A stretch of 64,000 bases of DNA from Bryobacteraceae bacterium. GTDB taxonomy: Bacteria; Acidobacteriota; Terriglobia; Bryobacterales; Bryobacteraceae. Under the pieces are notes generated by a model. That model did no database searches. It saw only the letters and a list, made by a program, of their open reading frames with translations, and had not been told where the DNA came from. The position numbers and the translations under genes were made by a program. Positions 26,370 through 35,959 of the stretch are shown here, one piece after another. Every line of letters begins with the position of its first letter. Positions within the stretch are counted from its first letter, which is position 1. The stretch is from NCBI GenBank assembly GCA_019752335.1, contig JAIEMJ010000040.1:62001-126000 (forward strand), given 5' to 3'.

Positions 26370-27026
26370 GTGAAGCACCCCGCGATTCCTTATGTTCTGC
26401 CCATGGCCGTCTTCCTTGGCATTCTGGCGATCCAAAGTTATTTGGCGCCGCTGGGCTCCTTCGAGTTCCCCCTGCGGGTTCTGGTCTTAACGGGCGTCCT
26501 GTGGTACTTTTCACGACACGTCATCTCCTTCCGCTGCGTGCGCCCCGTGGCGAGTATTCTGCTGGGCATCGCGGTATGCGCGCTCTGGGTGCTGCCGGAC
26601 CAGCTCTTCCCGGGCTACCGGACCCACTGGCTTTTCAGCAGCCTGGGAACGTTGCAAACGTCGATCGACGCGAACTTACTCGCCAACCCCATGGTGCTCT
26701 TCTTTCGGACCGTGCGCGCCGTGATTCTGGTGCCCATTATTGAAGAGCTCTTTTGGCGCGCGTGGATGATGCGCTGGCTGATCGAGCCCGACTTTGAGCG
26801 GGTGCCGCTGGGTGCTTACGCGGCGCAAGCGTTCTGGATCACGGCGGCGCTTTTCGCGTCGGAGCATGGCCCTTTCTGGGACGTGGGTCTGGTTTGCGGC
26901 GTCCTCTACAACTGGTGGATGATCAAGACCAAGAGCCTGGGCGACCTGATTCTGACGCACGCCGTCACCAACCTCTGCCTCAGCCTCTTTACGATTGCCA
27001 CCAAGCAGTGGCAGTATTGGCAATAG
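26370..27026 (+). CDS. CPBP-family intramembrane protease (CAAX protease-related)
   Basis: The 218-residue protein starts at GTG 26370, seven bases after GGGGAG. It has six to seven hydrophobic helices and the CPBP motifs EELFWRAWMMRW (glutamate pair and Arg), SEHGPFWDVG (His) and LTHAVTNLCLS (His). It most resembles the subset of CPBP proteases found alongside exosortase/PEP-CTERM systems. No exosortase gene is in the window, but a PEP-CTERM protein is at 48356. It is divergent from the TonB receptor gene and starts a three-gene operon. Confidence 0.85.
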   Translation: MKHPAIPYVLPMAVFLGILAIQSYLAPLGSFEFPLRVLVLTGVLWYFSRHVISFRCVRPVASILLGIAVCALWVLPDQLFPGYRTHWLFSSLGTLQTSIDANLLANPMVLFFRTVRAVILVPIIEELFWRAWMMRWLIEPDFERVPLGAYAAQAFWITAALFASEHGPFWDVGLVCGVLYNWWMIKTKSLGDLILTHAVTNLCLSLFTIATKQWQYWQ

Positions 27027-27027
27027 C

Positions 27028-27450
27028 ATGAACGCCGCGCGCCTCTTCGAAATCGTCAGTACCTTGGTGCTGCCCGGCTGGCTGCTGCTCGTGCTCGCGC
27101 CACGCTGGCGCTTCACGCAGGCGATCGCCGGCGTCGGGCTGCCGCTCGTGCTGGCGGGGACCTACGTCAGCCAACTCGTAATGCATTGGGGGGAGAGCGA
27201 AGGCGGCTTCGGCAGCCTGGCCGACGTCAGCAAGCTCTTCGCGAATCCCAACGTGTTGCTGGCCGGCTGGATCCACTACCTGGCTTTCGACCTGTTTATC
27301 GGCGCGTGGGAGGTCCGCGACGCCGCGCGGCAGCAGGTGCCGCACTGGTTCGTTGTACCTTGCCTCGTGCTTACGTTCCTCTACGGGCCCACCGGACTGC
27401 TGCTCTACTTCGCCATCCGCTACGCGCGGGAACGCTACCATAGAGCCTAA
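27028..27450 (+). CDS. ABA4-like (DUF4281) membrane protein
   Basis: The ATG at 27028, two bases after the CPBP stop, gives 140 residues. The hallmark is LLAGWIHYLAFDLFIGAWEVRDA near residues 77-100 and VVPCLVLTFLYGPTGLLLYF near the end, with four hydrophobic helices. Plant ABA4 acts in neoxanthin synthesis; the bacterial homologues have no settled role. It sits between the protease gene and an oxidoreductase gene, and its stop overlaps the next start (TAATG). Confidence 0.88.
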   Translation: MNAARLFEIVSTLVLPGWLLLVLAPRWRFTQAIAGVGLPLVLAGTYVSQLVMHWGESEGGFGSLADVSKLFANPNVLLAGWIHYLAFDLFIGAWEVRDAARQQVPHWFVVPCLVLTFLYGPTGLLLYFAIRYARERYHRA

Positions 27451-28535
27451 TGCTTGAACCATTGAAAATCGCCGTGGCCGGCCTGGGCCGCATGGGCTGG
27501 ATTCATGCCCAACACGTGGGAGAACTCGCCAAAGAGACCGGAGCGTGCCAGTTGGTGGCCGTCGCCGACGCCAGCGCCGAACGCCGCCAGAAGTTCATCG
27601 ACGCGCACGGCGCCAGCGTGCCGGTGCTGAGTTCAGTAGACGAGCTGGCTGAGGCGAAGCTCTGCCATGCGACCGTAGTCGTCACGCCGACGGAGAAGCA
27701 TCGCGAGCACGCCACGCGGCTGATTCGGGCGGGGCATCGGGTGCTCGTCGAGAAACCGCTCACCGGCCAACTCGCTGGCGATCGCGAGTTCGCGGCCGAG
27801 CTGGACGCGCACCACCCGCAAGCCTTGATGCTCGCCTTTCAGCGCCGCTTCGATGAGGCGCTGAGTTTTGCGCGCGAGTTGATGCAGAGCGGCGCGATTG
27901 GACCTGTCTTCAAGATCTATTCGGCGCTGGAAGACTCCGGCCCCGCGCCGAATGGCTATCAGAGCGACGGTATTCTATCCGACATGTCGATTCACAACGT
28001 CGACGAAATCCTGTGGCTGACGGGACAATTGCCGGAAGCGGCCTTGGCGGTGGGTAGCCGTACTTACAGCCATCGTTTGACCACCTGTACGGAAGACTTC
28101 GACGACGCCGTATTGTTTATGTGGTTTCCGAAGCAAGCCGTGGGCGAGCTAACCGCGCAAGTCCAGGTGACGCGGAATCACGTCTCTGGTTATCGCGTGG
28201 AGAGCGCGATCTTCGGCGAGAAGGGCCATATTCGCCTGGGCCGCTTCGCGCAGCGTCCGCACGAAGTTATTGTAGAAGCCTACGGGCCGCGGTTCCAGCC
28301 GGATCCGCTGGTGCAGCGAATATTCGCGGTATTGCCGGATCAACCGGGGCAGGCCGAGTTTGTCGCGCGCTTTGGCAAGAGCTACAAGGCGGAAGTGGCG
28401 GCGTTTGTGGAGTGTTGCCGCGCAGGTACGCCTTTTCCGATCACCCACCGCGACGGACTGCGCGCCCAGGAAGTGATCGCAGCCGGCATGCGCAAGATGT
28501 TGACGTGCGCGGATGGCAGTCGCATAGGAAGTTAA
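27450..28535 (+). CDS. Gfo/Idh/MocA-family oxidoreductase
   Basis: The 361-residue protein has an N-terminal Rossmann fold with AVAGLGRMGWIHAQHV, the VAVADASAERR strand and the catalytic-Lys motif VEKPLTGQ near residue 104, followed by the C-terminal dehydrogenase fold (LMLAFQRRFDEALS, SDMSIHNVDEILWLTG). The Asp-xxx-His pair DMSIHNVDE matches inositol 2-dehydrogenase-like members. It probably oxidises an inositol or sugar with NAD(P). It overlaps the ABA4-like stop by one base. Confidence 0.9.
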   Translation: MLEPLKIAVAGLGRMGWIHAQHVGELAKETGACQLVAVADASAERRQKFIDAHGASVPVLSSVDELAEAKLCHATVVVTPTEKHREHATRLIRAGHRVLVEKPLTGQLAGDREFAAELDAHHPQALMLAFQRRFDEALSFARELMQSGAIGPVFKIYSALEDSGPAPNGYQSDGILSDMSIHNVDEILWLTGQLPEAALAVGSRTYSHRLTTCTEDFDDAVLFMWFPKQAVGELTAQVQVTRNHVSGYRVESAIFGEKGHIRLGRFAQRPHEVIVEAYGPRFQPDPLVQRIFAVLPDQPGQAEFVARFGKSYKAEVAAFVECCRAGTPFPITHRDGLRAQEVIAAGMRKMLTCADGSRIGS

Positions 28536-28695
28536 CTTTTTTGCCTGGGATTGACCCTGGGAATTCACGCGTGTTACGTTGAAGTTTCCTCATGCAGTAT
28601 CCCTTTTAAGTTTTTCCGATCCAACTAACCCTTTTATGCGTATTGTATATAGGGCTTTTGTGTTCTAAAGCGTTGACCAGGAAAGGGTGATTTTT

Positions 28696-29703
28696 TTGAA
28701 GACTTCCGAAGTAGTCCGCGCGTGGGGCAAGATTCTGACCGGTCAACAGCCGTCGCTGTCGATCGAGCTGACGAAAGAGTGCCCGCTGCGCTGCCCCGGA
28801 TGCTATGCCTACGATGATGCCCACTTGGGCGGCGACGGGGTTACCTTGCGCAGCTTGAACGACCGCAAGGGCCAGGAACTCATTGACGGCGTGCTCGAAG
28901 TGGTGGACCGCTTGCGGCCTTTGCATCTCTCGCTGGTTGGCGGCGATCCACTGGTGCGCTACCGGGAGGTGGAGGCCATGGTCCCGCTGCTGCTGGCCAA
29001 AGGCACCCACGTGCAGATCGTCACTAGCGCCTTCCGCACCATGCCGCTCGAATGGGCGACCTTACCGCATCTGAACGTCGTCGTCTCGATTGACGGCTTG
29101 CAGCCGGACCACGACGTGCGCCGCGCACCGGCCACGTATGACCGTATCCTTAAGAACATCGCCGGCCAGAAGATCACCATCCATAGCACCATCACTGGGC
29201 AAATGATGAAGCGGCCGGGCTACCTCCGCGAATTCCTGGAATTCTGGACGCCGCGGCCGGAGATTCATAAGGTCTGGTTCAGCTTCTTCACGCCGCAAGT
29301 GGGCGACCAGATGCCCGAGATCCTGACTCCGGCGGAGCGCCAGCAAGCCATCCGCGACCTGATGGAGTTGCGCCTGCAGTTCCCCAAGCTCGACATGCCG
29401 GTGGGCATGCTGCGCCAGTTCGCAACGCCGCCGCATCGCCCCGAGGAGTGCGTCTTCTCCCTGACGACGCAGACGCTGTCGGCGGATCTGAAAACGAAGG
29501 TGACACCCTGCCAATACGGCGGCAAGCCGGATTGCTCGCAATGCGGCTGTGTCGCGTCAATGGCCCTGGCGGCCGTGGCCGCACATAAGCTAGCTGGATT
29601 TATTCCGGTGGGTGCGATCTTCAAAGCGTCGATCGCGATTGGCCAAGCCTGGCCGAAGGCGCCGGAGCCCGCCAAACCGCTCGAACTGCGCGTGCTGCAG
29701 TAA
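28696..29703 (+). CDS. radical SAM protein with C-terminal Cys cluster
   Basis: TTG 28696 is the preferred start because AGGAAAGG at 28679-28686 lies eight to nine bases upstream; GTG 28687 would overlap that site. The [4Fe-4S]/SAM motif is CPLRCPGCYAY near residue 29 (CxxxCxxC). SVSI-type strands follow (LHLSLVGGDPLVR, VVVSIDGLQPDHD). The C-terminus has CQYGGKPDCSQCGCVAS, a possible second cluster site shorter than a SPASM domain, and a final hydrophobic stretch (GFIPVGAIFKASIAIG). The product is unknown. The 150 bases upstream show no precursor-peptide gene. Confidence 0.85.
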   Translation: MKTSEVVRAWGKILTGQQPSLSIELTKECPLRCPGCYAYDDAHLGGDGVTLRSLNDRKGQELIDGVLEVVDRLRPLHLSLVGGDPLVRYREVEAMVPLLLAKGTHVQIVTSAFRTMPLEWATLPHLNVVVSIDGLQPDHDVRRAPATYDRILKNIAGQKITIHSTITGQMMKRPGYLREFLEFWTPRPEIHKVWFSFFTPQVGDQMPEILTPAERQQAIRDLMELRLQFPKLDMPVGMLRQFATPPHRPEECVFSLTTQTLSADLKTKVTPCQYGGKPDCSQCGCVASMALAAVAAHKLAGFIPVGAIFKASIAIGQAWPKAPEPAKPLELRVLQ

Positions 29704-29812
29704 GACTCTCCTTCGAACCACCGCGTAAACCGTTAGTTTGTATGGGACCCGCCACTTCGTTCCGGGCTTGTTGGCACGCAGCAATTTGGGGTGCCCCCAG
29801 GCGTCCGGGAAT

Positions 29813-30847
29813 TTAGTGGGAGGCCAGAAAACGATCCACCTGATCGAGCCAAGCGGAACGAATCGCATCCGTCTCCTGGAGCAACTCGTGCCGCGCGCCT
29901 GGATATGGCGCGAGTTGGCACTGAGAGAGCTTTCCGCAGGCCTCCGTGTGCGCCGAGGCGTCGACGAAGGTGTCCTGCCCAGCCGACCCGATCAGCACCG
30001 GCGTTTGAATCGCCGCCAGATAATCCGGAGCCATCACCTGGGCGCAGGAGCCGAAGAATTCGAAGGCCCAGCGATAGGTACCGCCGCCTAAGCGCAGCGC
30101 GGGGCGTTCGCGGAACCAGCGTTGGGCGGTTTGATCGCGGGCGAGGTCGTGGGTGACGGGACTATTGGCGGCGTTGCGGGCGGGGTCGTCGCGCCAGTCC
30201 TGCTGCCCCAGCGCGTAGTGCTCGCCCAAGCCGGCGGCAATCATCAGTCCGGAGAGCGCGCGAGCCTGCCAGGCCGGCATCCCGGTGCGGGAACCGAGGC
30301 GCAAAGCGGGCGCCGACAGGGCGGCCGCGCGGACTAAACGAGGCTCGTCGTGCAGCAGGCGCAATGCGATATTGCCGCCCATCGAATGCGCCAGCAAGTA
30401 CGCCGGCTGCGGCTGTTGGCGCAGGAAGCGCGCCAGGTCAGCCGCGTCGTGCGCGAAGCCGAGCGAGTGGGCCATTTGCGGATTCGCGAGATAGCGCTGG
30501 GAGCCGCCTTGGCCGCGCCAGTCCAGCGTAGCGACGGCGTAACCGCGTGCCAGCAAGTCCTGGAAGGTCTCGAAATACTTCTCGGCGAATTCGGTATAGC
30601 CGCCCACCACCACGATTGTGCCCTTACGGACGCCGCCGATAGGCTTGGCGGAGCCGATGCGCAACAGGGCGCCGTCCGCGTTTTGCAGCGTACCCCATTC
30701 CCACGTCGGGGGACGGCTGAAGCGCTCCGGCAGCGCCGTCAGTTCCATTACCTTCGGCACGGCGGAGCGAGGATTCCCCACGCGGCAGTTCCAAAGCGCC
30801 ACTGCCGCGAACACCCCGATGACCGGCCCGATGAACCGCCGAAACAC
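29813..30847 (-). CDS. exported alpha/beta hydrolase (lysophospholipase-like, S33 type)
   Basis: The 344-residue protein starts with a hydrophobic signal (FIGPVIGVFAAVALWNC) in which the Cys may be a lipobox. The hydrolase core has ATLDWRGQGGSQRY, the nucleophile elbow LLAHSMGGNIAL (Ser) and, late, the acid in GSAGQDTFVDAS and the His in YPGARHELLQE. This is the monoacylglycerol lipase / lysophospholipase L2 layout. It starts one base after the NIPSNAP stop, so the two genes form an operon. Confidence 0.85.
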   Translation of the reverse strand: MFRRFIGPVIGVFAAVALWNCRVGNPRSAVPKVMELTALPERFSRPPTWEWGTLQNADGALLRIGSAKPIGGVRKGTIVVVGGYTEFAEKYFETFQDLLARGYAVATLDWRGQGGSQRYLANPQMAHSLGFAHDAADLARFLRQQPQPAYLLAHSMGGNIALRLLHDEPRLVRAAALSAPALRLGSRTGMPAWQARALSGLMIAAGLGEHYALGQQDWRDDPARNAANSPVTHDLARDQTAQRWFRERPALRLGGGTYRWAFEFFGSCAQVMAPDYLAAIQTPVLIGSAGQDTFVDASAHTEACGKLSQCQLAPYPGARHELLQETDAIRSAWLDQVDRFLASH

Positions 30848-30848
30848 G

Positions 30849-31268
30849 CTATTTCAGCTTCGAGTAATCCGTCGGCTCCAGGAAAACGCTTTCGACCTTC
30901 TGGTTGATCTTGCCATCCTTCTCGCTCTCGGCGGCAACCTTTTTCCACTCAGGATCGTTGCGGAAGGCATCCCAGGAGGCCTTGGCGGCTTCGCGGCTGT
31001 CGTGCGAAATGATGTAGACGAGCGTGTTCTCTTTCTTGGGCGAATCCATCGGCGTCCAGTAGCCGATATTCTTCATGCCGTGCTTCTCAAAGATACGCGT
31101 GGTGTGATTGCGGAAGCGCGCGTTGAGCGCGTCCAGCTTGCCGTCGAAGGTGGTGTAGGTGCGCAGTTCGTACACCCGGGCGCCGCCCGCGGCGTGGACA
31201 CCAGAGAGATAGCCGCCCGCGAAAATCAGCAGGGCCAGAGGTAAAACGATCGAGAGAGTTCTCAGCAT
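30849..31268 (-). CDS. exported NIPSNAP-family protein
   Basis: The 139-residue protein has a signal peptide (LSIVLPLALLIFAGGYLSGVHA) and a NIPSNAP-type ferredoxin-like fold: ARVYELRTYTTFDGKLDALNARF, HGMKNIGYWTPMDSP, NTLVYIISHDSREAAKASWDAFRNDPEW. It ends with VESVFLEPTDYSKLK. Secreted NIPSNAP proteins are numerous in Acidobacteriota and Planctomycetota, and their role is unknown. It is divergent from the Gfo/Idh/MocA gene at 31316 with a gap of only 47 bases. Confidence 0.9.
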   Translation of the reverse strand: MLRTLSIVLPLALLIFAGGYLSGVHAAGGARVYELRTYTTFDGKLDALNARFRNHTTRIFEKHGMKNIGYWTPMDSPKKENTLVYIISHDSREAAKASWDAFRNDPEWKKVAAESEKDGKINQKVESVFLEPTDYSKLK

Positions 31269-31275
31269 GCTTCGG

Positions 31276-31281
31276 ATTGTA
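31276..31281 (-). promoter_or_regulatory. possible -10 box, leaderless transcript of NIPSNAP gene
   Basis: On the minus strand TACAAT ends seven bases before ATG 31268. No Shine-Dalgarno site lies between. Confidence 0.4.
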
Positions 31282-31301
31282 TCGTCAATTGAGCTTCAGC
31301 A

Positions 31302-31307
31302 TATAAT
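31302..31307 (+). promoter_or_regulatory. possible -10 box, leaderless transcript of oxidoreductase-kinase operon
   Basis: TATAAT ends eight bases before ATG 31316. A transcript starting six to eight bases downstream would begin at the start codon. No -35 consensus and no ribosome site are seen. Confidence 0.45.
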
Positions 31308-31315
31308 CAAACTTG

Positions 31316-32614
31316 ATGAGATTAACTCGGCGTCACTTCGTGCTGGGATCCGGGGCGGCGACTTTCGCGCAGACCCCGGCCAACAACCGCGTGCAAGTGG
31401 GCGTAATCGGCTGCGGGGCACGCTCGCAGCAATTGATGCATAGCCTGATGGCGAACCCGGGCGTGGCGATCACCGCCATCAGCGATGCCTACCAGGGCCG
31501 CGTCACGCGCACCCAGGAGAACTGGGGCGCGGGCGCGAAAGCCTATCGCGATTATCGCGAGATCCTGGCCCGCAAGGACGTCGACGCCGTCATCATCGCC
31601 ACGCCGGACCATTGGCACCAGCGCATGTGCCTGGACGCGATCGCCGCAGGCAAGGACATCTACTGCGAAAAGCCGCTCACCTACAAGTCGAGCGAGGGGA
31701 AGCAGATCGCCGAAGCCGCCGCCAAGGCGGGCCGTATTGTGCAGGTAGGCAGCCAAGGTTGCAGCGGTGTGCTGCAGGAGCGGGCGCGGGAGATTGTGCA
31801 GTCCGGCAAAATCGGGCGCGTCACGCTGATTCGCGCAGCTTACAATCGCAACTCGGCTTCGGGCGCCTGGCTCTATCCGATTCCCCCCGACGCGACGCCG
31901 CAGACCGTCGATTGGGATCGCTTCCTCGGCAACGCGCCGAAGCATCCCTACTCGAACGACCGCTTCTTTCGCTGGCGCTGCTTTAACGACTATTCGGGGG
32001 GCATCGCCACCGACCTTTTCGTTCACCTCTGCACCACGATTCAATTCGTGATGAAAAGTGACGGGCCCACCAAGGCCATGGCCATGGGCCAGCTCTACCG
32101 TTGGAAAGAGAACCGCGACGTCTACGACACCATCAACGGTTTGCTCGAGTATCCGGAAGGCTTCGCGGCGAACCTGAGTTCGACGTTCAACAACGAGAGC
32201 TTGGCGGCCGGCAGCTTTCAGTTTTTGGGGACGGAGGGCACACTGGTGCTGAACTTCACCAGCCTGCAGGTGCTGGCGGAGTCCGGGGGCGAGGACAATC
32301 GCTGGATCGTCGAGAGTTGGCCGCGCGCCATGGAAAAGGGTTACTACGAGGACCCCAAGGTGCAGCGGGCGGAACTGAAGGACCATCGTCCGGCGCGTTT
32401 GGCGCCGGGCAGTGAGAGCTACATTGCCGAGGGTCCGGAGGCTACGGAGCGCCACTTCGCGTATTGGCTACAGGGGATCCGCACGCGGCAGGGGCATTGG
32501 GAGAATGCGCAGGTGGGCCATCGGGCCGCCGCTTGCGCGCATATGCTAAATCAATCGGCGCGCGAAGAGCGCGTCGTGAAGTGGGACCCCCAGAGAAACG
32601 ATATCGCCGGATGA
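31316..32614 (+). CDS. Tat-exported Gfo/Idh/MocA-family oxidoreductase
   Basis: The ATG at 31316 is used; TTG 31313 is one codon earlier. The 432-residue protein opens with a twin-arginine signal (LTRRHFVLGSGAA). The Rossmann motif is GVIGCGARSQQLMHSL, the Lys motif CEKPLTYKSSEG, and the family's later part includes PHWHQRMCLDAI-like DHWHQ. Members of this exported subgroup act on glycosides in the periplasm with tightly bound NAD. It is the first gene of a four-gene operon and overlaps the kinase gene by four bases (ATGA). Confidence 0.92.
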   Translation: MRLTRRHFVLGSGAATFAQTPANNRVQVGVIGCGARSQQLMHSLMANPGVAITAISDAYQGRVTRTQENWGAGAKAYRDYREILARKDVDAVIIATPDHWHQRMCLDAIAAGKDIYCEKPLTYKSSEGKQIAEAAAKAGRIVQVGSQGCSGVLQERAREIVQSGKIGRVTLIRAAYNRNSASGAWLYPIPPDATPQTVDWDRFLGNAPKHPYSNDRFFRWRCFNDYSGGIATDLFVHLCTTIQFVMKSDGPTKAMAMGQLYRWKENRDVYDTINGLLEYPEGFAANLSSTFNNESLAAGSFQFLGTEGTLVLNFTSLQVLAESGGEDNRWIVESWPRAMEKGYYEDPKVQRAELKDHRPARLAPGSESYIAEGPEATERHFAYWLQGIRTRQGHWENAQVGHRAAACAHMLNQSAREERVVKWDPQRNDIAG

Positions 32615-34452
32615 GTTGGATAGGCCGTTCGATCGCGCAGTACGAAGTTGTCTCGAAAATTGGAGAGGGCGGCATGGGCGAAGTGTATGCCGCGAAGGAC
32701 ACGCGTCTGAATCGCCAGGTGGCGATTAAGATCCTCCCGCAAGCGAAACTGGCTGACCCAGATCGCCGCCGCCGCTTTTTGCAGGAGGCGCAAGCCGCCT
32801 CCGCCCTGAACCATCCGAACATCATCACCGTGCATGACCTGCTGGCGGACGCGGGTGGCGACTGCCTGGTGATGGAGTATCTCACCGGCAAAACGCTGAC
32901 GCAGTCCATTCCGCCCTCGGGCATGCCGCTCAAGGAGGTTCTGGCCTATGGCGTGCAGATCGCGGACGCCTTGTCCGCCGCGCATGCCGCGGGGATTATC
33001 CACCGCGACCTGAAGCCGGCGAATGTCATGATTTCCGCCCAGGGCCGCGTGAAGCTGCTCGACTTTGGCCTCGCGAAACTCGTCGCGCCGGAGCCTGATC
33101 CGGAGAGCGACGCCACCAAGACGCTGGGTCCCCAGACGATTGAAGGCTCTTTGCTGGGCACCATCAATTACATGTCGCCGGAGCAAGCCGAGGGCAAACT
33201 GGTGGACGCGCGCTCCGACATGTTCACCTTTGGCGGTGTGCTGCATGAGATGCTCGCCGGGAAACCTCCCTTTGCGGGCGGCTCGCAGATCGCTACCCTG
33301 ACGGCAATTTTGCGCGATGAGCCCGCCCCGCTTCCCGCCACCACGCCACCAGACCTGGCCACCCTCGTCAACAAGTGCCTGCGCAAGAGCCCGGCGGACC
33401 GCTACCAGAACATGGAGCAAGTGCGCAGCGAGATTTCGCGCATCAAGGCCGTTTTCGACAGCGGCATCATCACCGCCAGCACGCCGCCCAACGTCACGCC
33501 TGCGCTGCCGGCCAAGCCGGAGGAGAAGAGGAAGTCGAACGGCCTGTGGCTGGCCCTCGGTGGTTTCGCCGTCGTCGCGGCCGCGCTCGGCGTTTTCTTC
33601 TTCACGCGCGGCACGCCGGCCCCGGCGGAGGAGCCGCAGGAGCAGGCCGAGGCCGTCGTGGCGAATCAGCCGCCACCGCCGCCACCCATGCCTGACGTTC
33701 TCACGAACGACAGCGTCATCGAGATGGTGAAGGCCAAGTTACCGGATCGCTTCATTCTTTCGCAACTGCGCTCGGCAAAAACGAAGTTTGACCTTTCCAC
33801 CTCCGAACTGATTCGCCTTAGCAAGAACGGCGTCTCCGAAGCGGTGGTGTCGGTGATGCGCGACCCGAAGGCGATCGTCCCGATGACGCCCGCGCCGACG
33901 GTGGCTTCCGTGAAAACGGCGCCGGCAACTCCGGCACCGGCATCTTCTGCTCCGGCGCCGGTGGCCGTGAGTCCAGCCGCGAGTCCGGTCGTAAAAACTG
34001 AGGCCCCGGCAGTGCCCACGACAGCGCCTCCGGCGGCGTCAGTTCCCGGTGGCACGCTCGCCGATGGCACTCGCATTCGCGTCATGCTCGATGAAGACGT
34101 CGCGCGCGAGGCGCGCCATGCGTCGCCGCTGAAGATGTCGGTGTCGGAAGACCTCAAAGTGAACGGGCGGGTGGTGATTCCCGCAGGCTCGCCGCTAACG
34201 GTGACGCTGGCCGTCATTCCGGGCCGCAAGCTGCTGGGCAAGGGTCCGCGGGTGGTGCTGCGCTTAGAAAGCGTCCGCGCCTTCGACGGGCGGCAGGTCC
34301 GCATCCGTTCCCGTGCCGCTAGCAGCCCCTCGGATACGGTGCGCCATCCGATTGAAGCCGCTGGCCTCTCGTCGGGCAGCCTGCCCGAAGGCATCCTGGC
34401 GCGCAAGGGCACCGAGATTTACTGTTACATCGACGGCGACTTCCCCCTCTAG
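32611..34452 (+). CDS. PknB-like Ser/Thr protein kinase, membrane-anchored
   Basis: ATG 32611 overlaps the preceding stop, giving 613 residues. The kinase domain (about 11-280) is complete: G-loop GEGGMGEVY (18-26), Lys40 in [14 protein letters not shown] at 131-138, DFG at 151-153, and MSPEQ. A membrane helix lies at about 311-331. The outer part has a Pro/Ala-rich stretch, a helical module ([16 protein letters not shown]) common in acidobacterial kinases and envelope proteins, and a beta-rich C-terminus ([27 protein letters not shown]). It should couple an outside signal to cytoplasmic phosphorylation. Confidence 0.95.
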   Translation: MSWIGRSIAQYEVVSKIGEGGMGEVYAAKDTRLNRQVAIKILPQAKLADPDRRRRFLQEAQAASALNHPNIITVHDLLADAGGDCLVMEYLTGKTLTQSIPPSGMPLKEVLAYGVQIADALSAAHAAGIIHRDLKPANVMISAQGRVKLLDFGLAKLVAPEPDPESDATKTLGPQTIEGSLLGTINYMSPEQAEGKLVDARSDMFTFGGVLHEMLAGKPPFAGGSQIATLTAILRDEPAPLPATTPPDLATLVNKCLRKSPADRYQNMEQVRSEISRIKAVFDSGIITASTPPNVTPALPAKPEEKRKSNGLWLALGGFAVVAAALGVFFFTRGTPAPAEEPQEQAEAVVANQPPPPPPMPDVLTNDSVIEMVKAKLPDRFILSQLRSAKTKFDLSTSELIRLSKNGVSEAVVSVMRDPKAIVPMTPAPTVASVKTAPATPAPASSAPAPVAVSPAASPVVKTEAPAVPTTAPPAASVPGGTLADGTRIRVMLDEDVAREARHASPLKMSVSEDLKVNGRVVIPAGSPLTVTLAVIPGRKLLGKGPRVVLRLESVRAFDGRQVRIRSRAASSPSDTVRHPIEAAGLSSGSLPEGILARKGTEIYCYIDGDFPL

Positions 34453-34456
34453 TGGC

Positions 34457-35959
34457 ATGAGACTCGGCCTCCGGTTCGCGGTCTGCGTGGTCTTGCCAGC
34501 CTGCGCCGCCAGTTTGCCGATGTCGCTGTTTACGGGCGAGACCGCGCGCAAGCCGCTGCCCGCCACGATGCCCGGCGGCATCGCCGTCTTCGACGCCGAC
34601 AACGACGGCCTGCTCGACATCTTTTTTGCGAATGGCGCGCCGCTGCCGGCGGGCCGCAAGACGAGTCCGCTGCACAGCAATCGCTTCTTTCGGAATCGCG
34701 GCGCGATGCGCTTTGAGGACCGCACGGCCGCGGCCGGCCTAGCCGGCGTCGGCTACGACTTCGCCGCCGCCGCGGGCGACTTTGACCGCGACGGCCACAT
34801 CGATCTGCTGGTCTCCGGCTTGCGCGGACTCACCCTCTATCGCAACCGTGGCCAGGGTATCTTTGAGGACGTCACCGCGCGTAGTGGCTTGGATAACCTC
34901 GGGCGCTGGTCAGTCGGCGCGGCCTGGCTCGACATCGATAACGATGGCGACCTCGATCTCTTCGTCGTCAACTACGTGCGCTGGGACGCCGCCACGGAGA
35001 AGGCCTGCGTCGTCGAAGGCCGGCCGGACTTCTGTCATCCGCGATTCTACGAGCCGCAGCCCAACGCGCTCTTTCGCAATGACGGCGGGCGCTTCACGGA
35101 CATCTCGGTGGAGTCCGGCATCGCGCAGCACGCGGGCAAAGGGATGGCCGCCGCCGTCGCCGATTTTGACCTCGACGGCCGTCCCGACATCTTCGTCACC
35201 AACGACCGCGCCTTCAATTTCCTCTTCCACAATCTGGGAAATGGGCGCTTCTCCGAGATCGCTTTCGAAAGTGGCGTCGCCGTGCCGGCCAGCGGCAATC
35301 CGCCGTCAGCGATGGGCACCGACGCGCAGGACTACGACAATGACGGCCGGCCGGACCTCGTTTATACAGCCTTGCGCGACGAGACCTTCCCGCTCTATCG
35401 CAACGCGGGCGCCGAATTCACTGACGCTACGATGACGAGCGGCCTGAGCACGCTGACGCGCGCCATGGCCGGCTGGAGCATCGTCTTCGCCGACCTCGAC
35501 AACGACGGCCGCAAGGACCTCGCCATCGCCCGTGGCGAAGTGCTTTCGGCTACCGGCGCCAAGGGAGCCACGGGACGCGAACCCCTCACCTGGCTGCGCA
35601 ACACCGGCGCTCGCTTTGAGGCCGGAGCGCCGATCGCCGCACCGCCGCAACTCTACCGCGGCCTGGTTGCCGCGGACTTGGACAACGACGGCTGTCTGGA
35701 CCTGGTCGCCACCGCGCTGCAAGCTGCGCCGCAAGTGATCAAGCGTGCCTGCCCACCGGGAAGCCACTGGCTGAAGGTGATCGCGCCGCCCGGCGCGCGC
35801 GTCAGCGTGGATGGCCAGTGGCGCCACGTCACCTATACTTCGGGCTACGCTTCGTCGTGCCATTGTCCGCTGCACTTTGGCGTCGGCGCGGGTCCGGTGC
35901 GGGTGAAGACCGGTGAGAAGGACATGACGGTGAAGGTCGACCAGGTGATTCAGCCATGA
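34457..35959 (+). CDS. exported FG-GAP/VCBS repeat protein, ASPIC/UnbV type
   Basis: The ATG at 34457 gives a signal peptide (LRFAVCVVLPACAASLP) and 500 residues. Repeated calcium-binding FG-GAP motifs of the DxDNDGxxD form are clear: FDADNDGLLDIFFAN, FDRDGHIDLLVSG, IDNDGDLDLFVVN, FDLDGRPDIFVTN, YDNDGRPDLVYTA, LDNDGRKDLAIAR, LDNDGCLDLVATA. They build a seven-bladed integrin-like propeller. The C-terminus (HWLKVIAPPGARVSVDG) resembles the UnbV/ASPIC domain. It lies in the kinase operon, four bases after the kinase stop, and overlaps the TPR gene start by four bases. Confidence 0.92.
   Translation: MRLGLRFAVCVVLPACAASLPMSLFTGETARKPLPATMPGGIAVFDADNDGLLDIFFANGAPLPAGRKTSPLHSNRFFRNRGAMRFEDRTAAAGLAGVGYDFAAAAGDFDRDGHIDLLVSGLRGLTLYRNRGQGIFEDVTARSGLDNLGRWSVGAAWLDIDNDGDLDLFVVNYVRWDAATEKACVVEGRPDFCHPRFYEPQPNALFRNDGGRFTDISVESGIAQHAGKGMAAAVADFDLDGRPDIFVTNDRAFNFLFHNLGNGRFSEIAFESGVAVPASGNPPSAMGTDAQDYDNDGRPDLVYTALRDETFPLYRNAGAEFTDATMTSGLSTLTRAMAGWSIVFADLDNDGRKDLAIARGEVLSATGAKGATGREPLTWLRNTGARFEAGAPIAAPPQLYRGLVAADLDNDGCLDLVATALQAAPQVIKRACPPGSHWLKVIAPPGARVSVDGQWRHVTYTSGYASSCHCPLHFGVGAGPVRVKTGEKDMTVKVDQVIQP

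Noticed and set aside
28636-28668. 10-residue ORF upstream of the radical SAM gene as a precursor peptide
   Set aside because: It is too short, has no leader-like features, and no ribosome site precedes it.
31322-32455. 377-codon open frame on the minus strand
   Set aside because: It is antisense to the Gfo/Idh/MocA gene with its Tat signal and Rossmann motif; composition is typical of a shadow frame.
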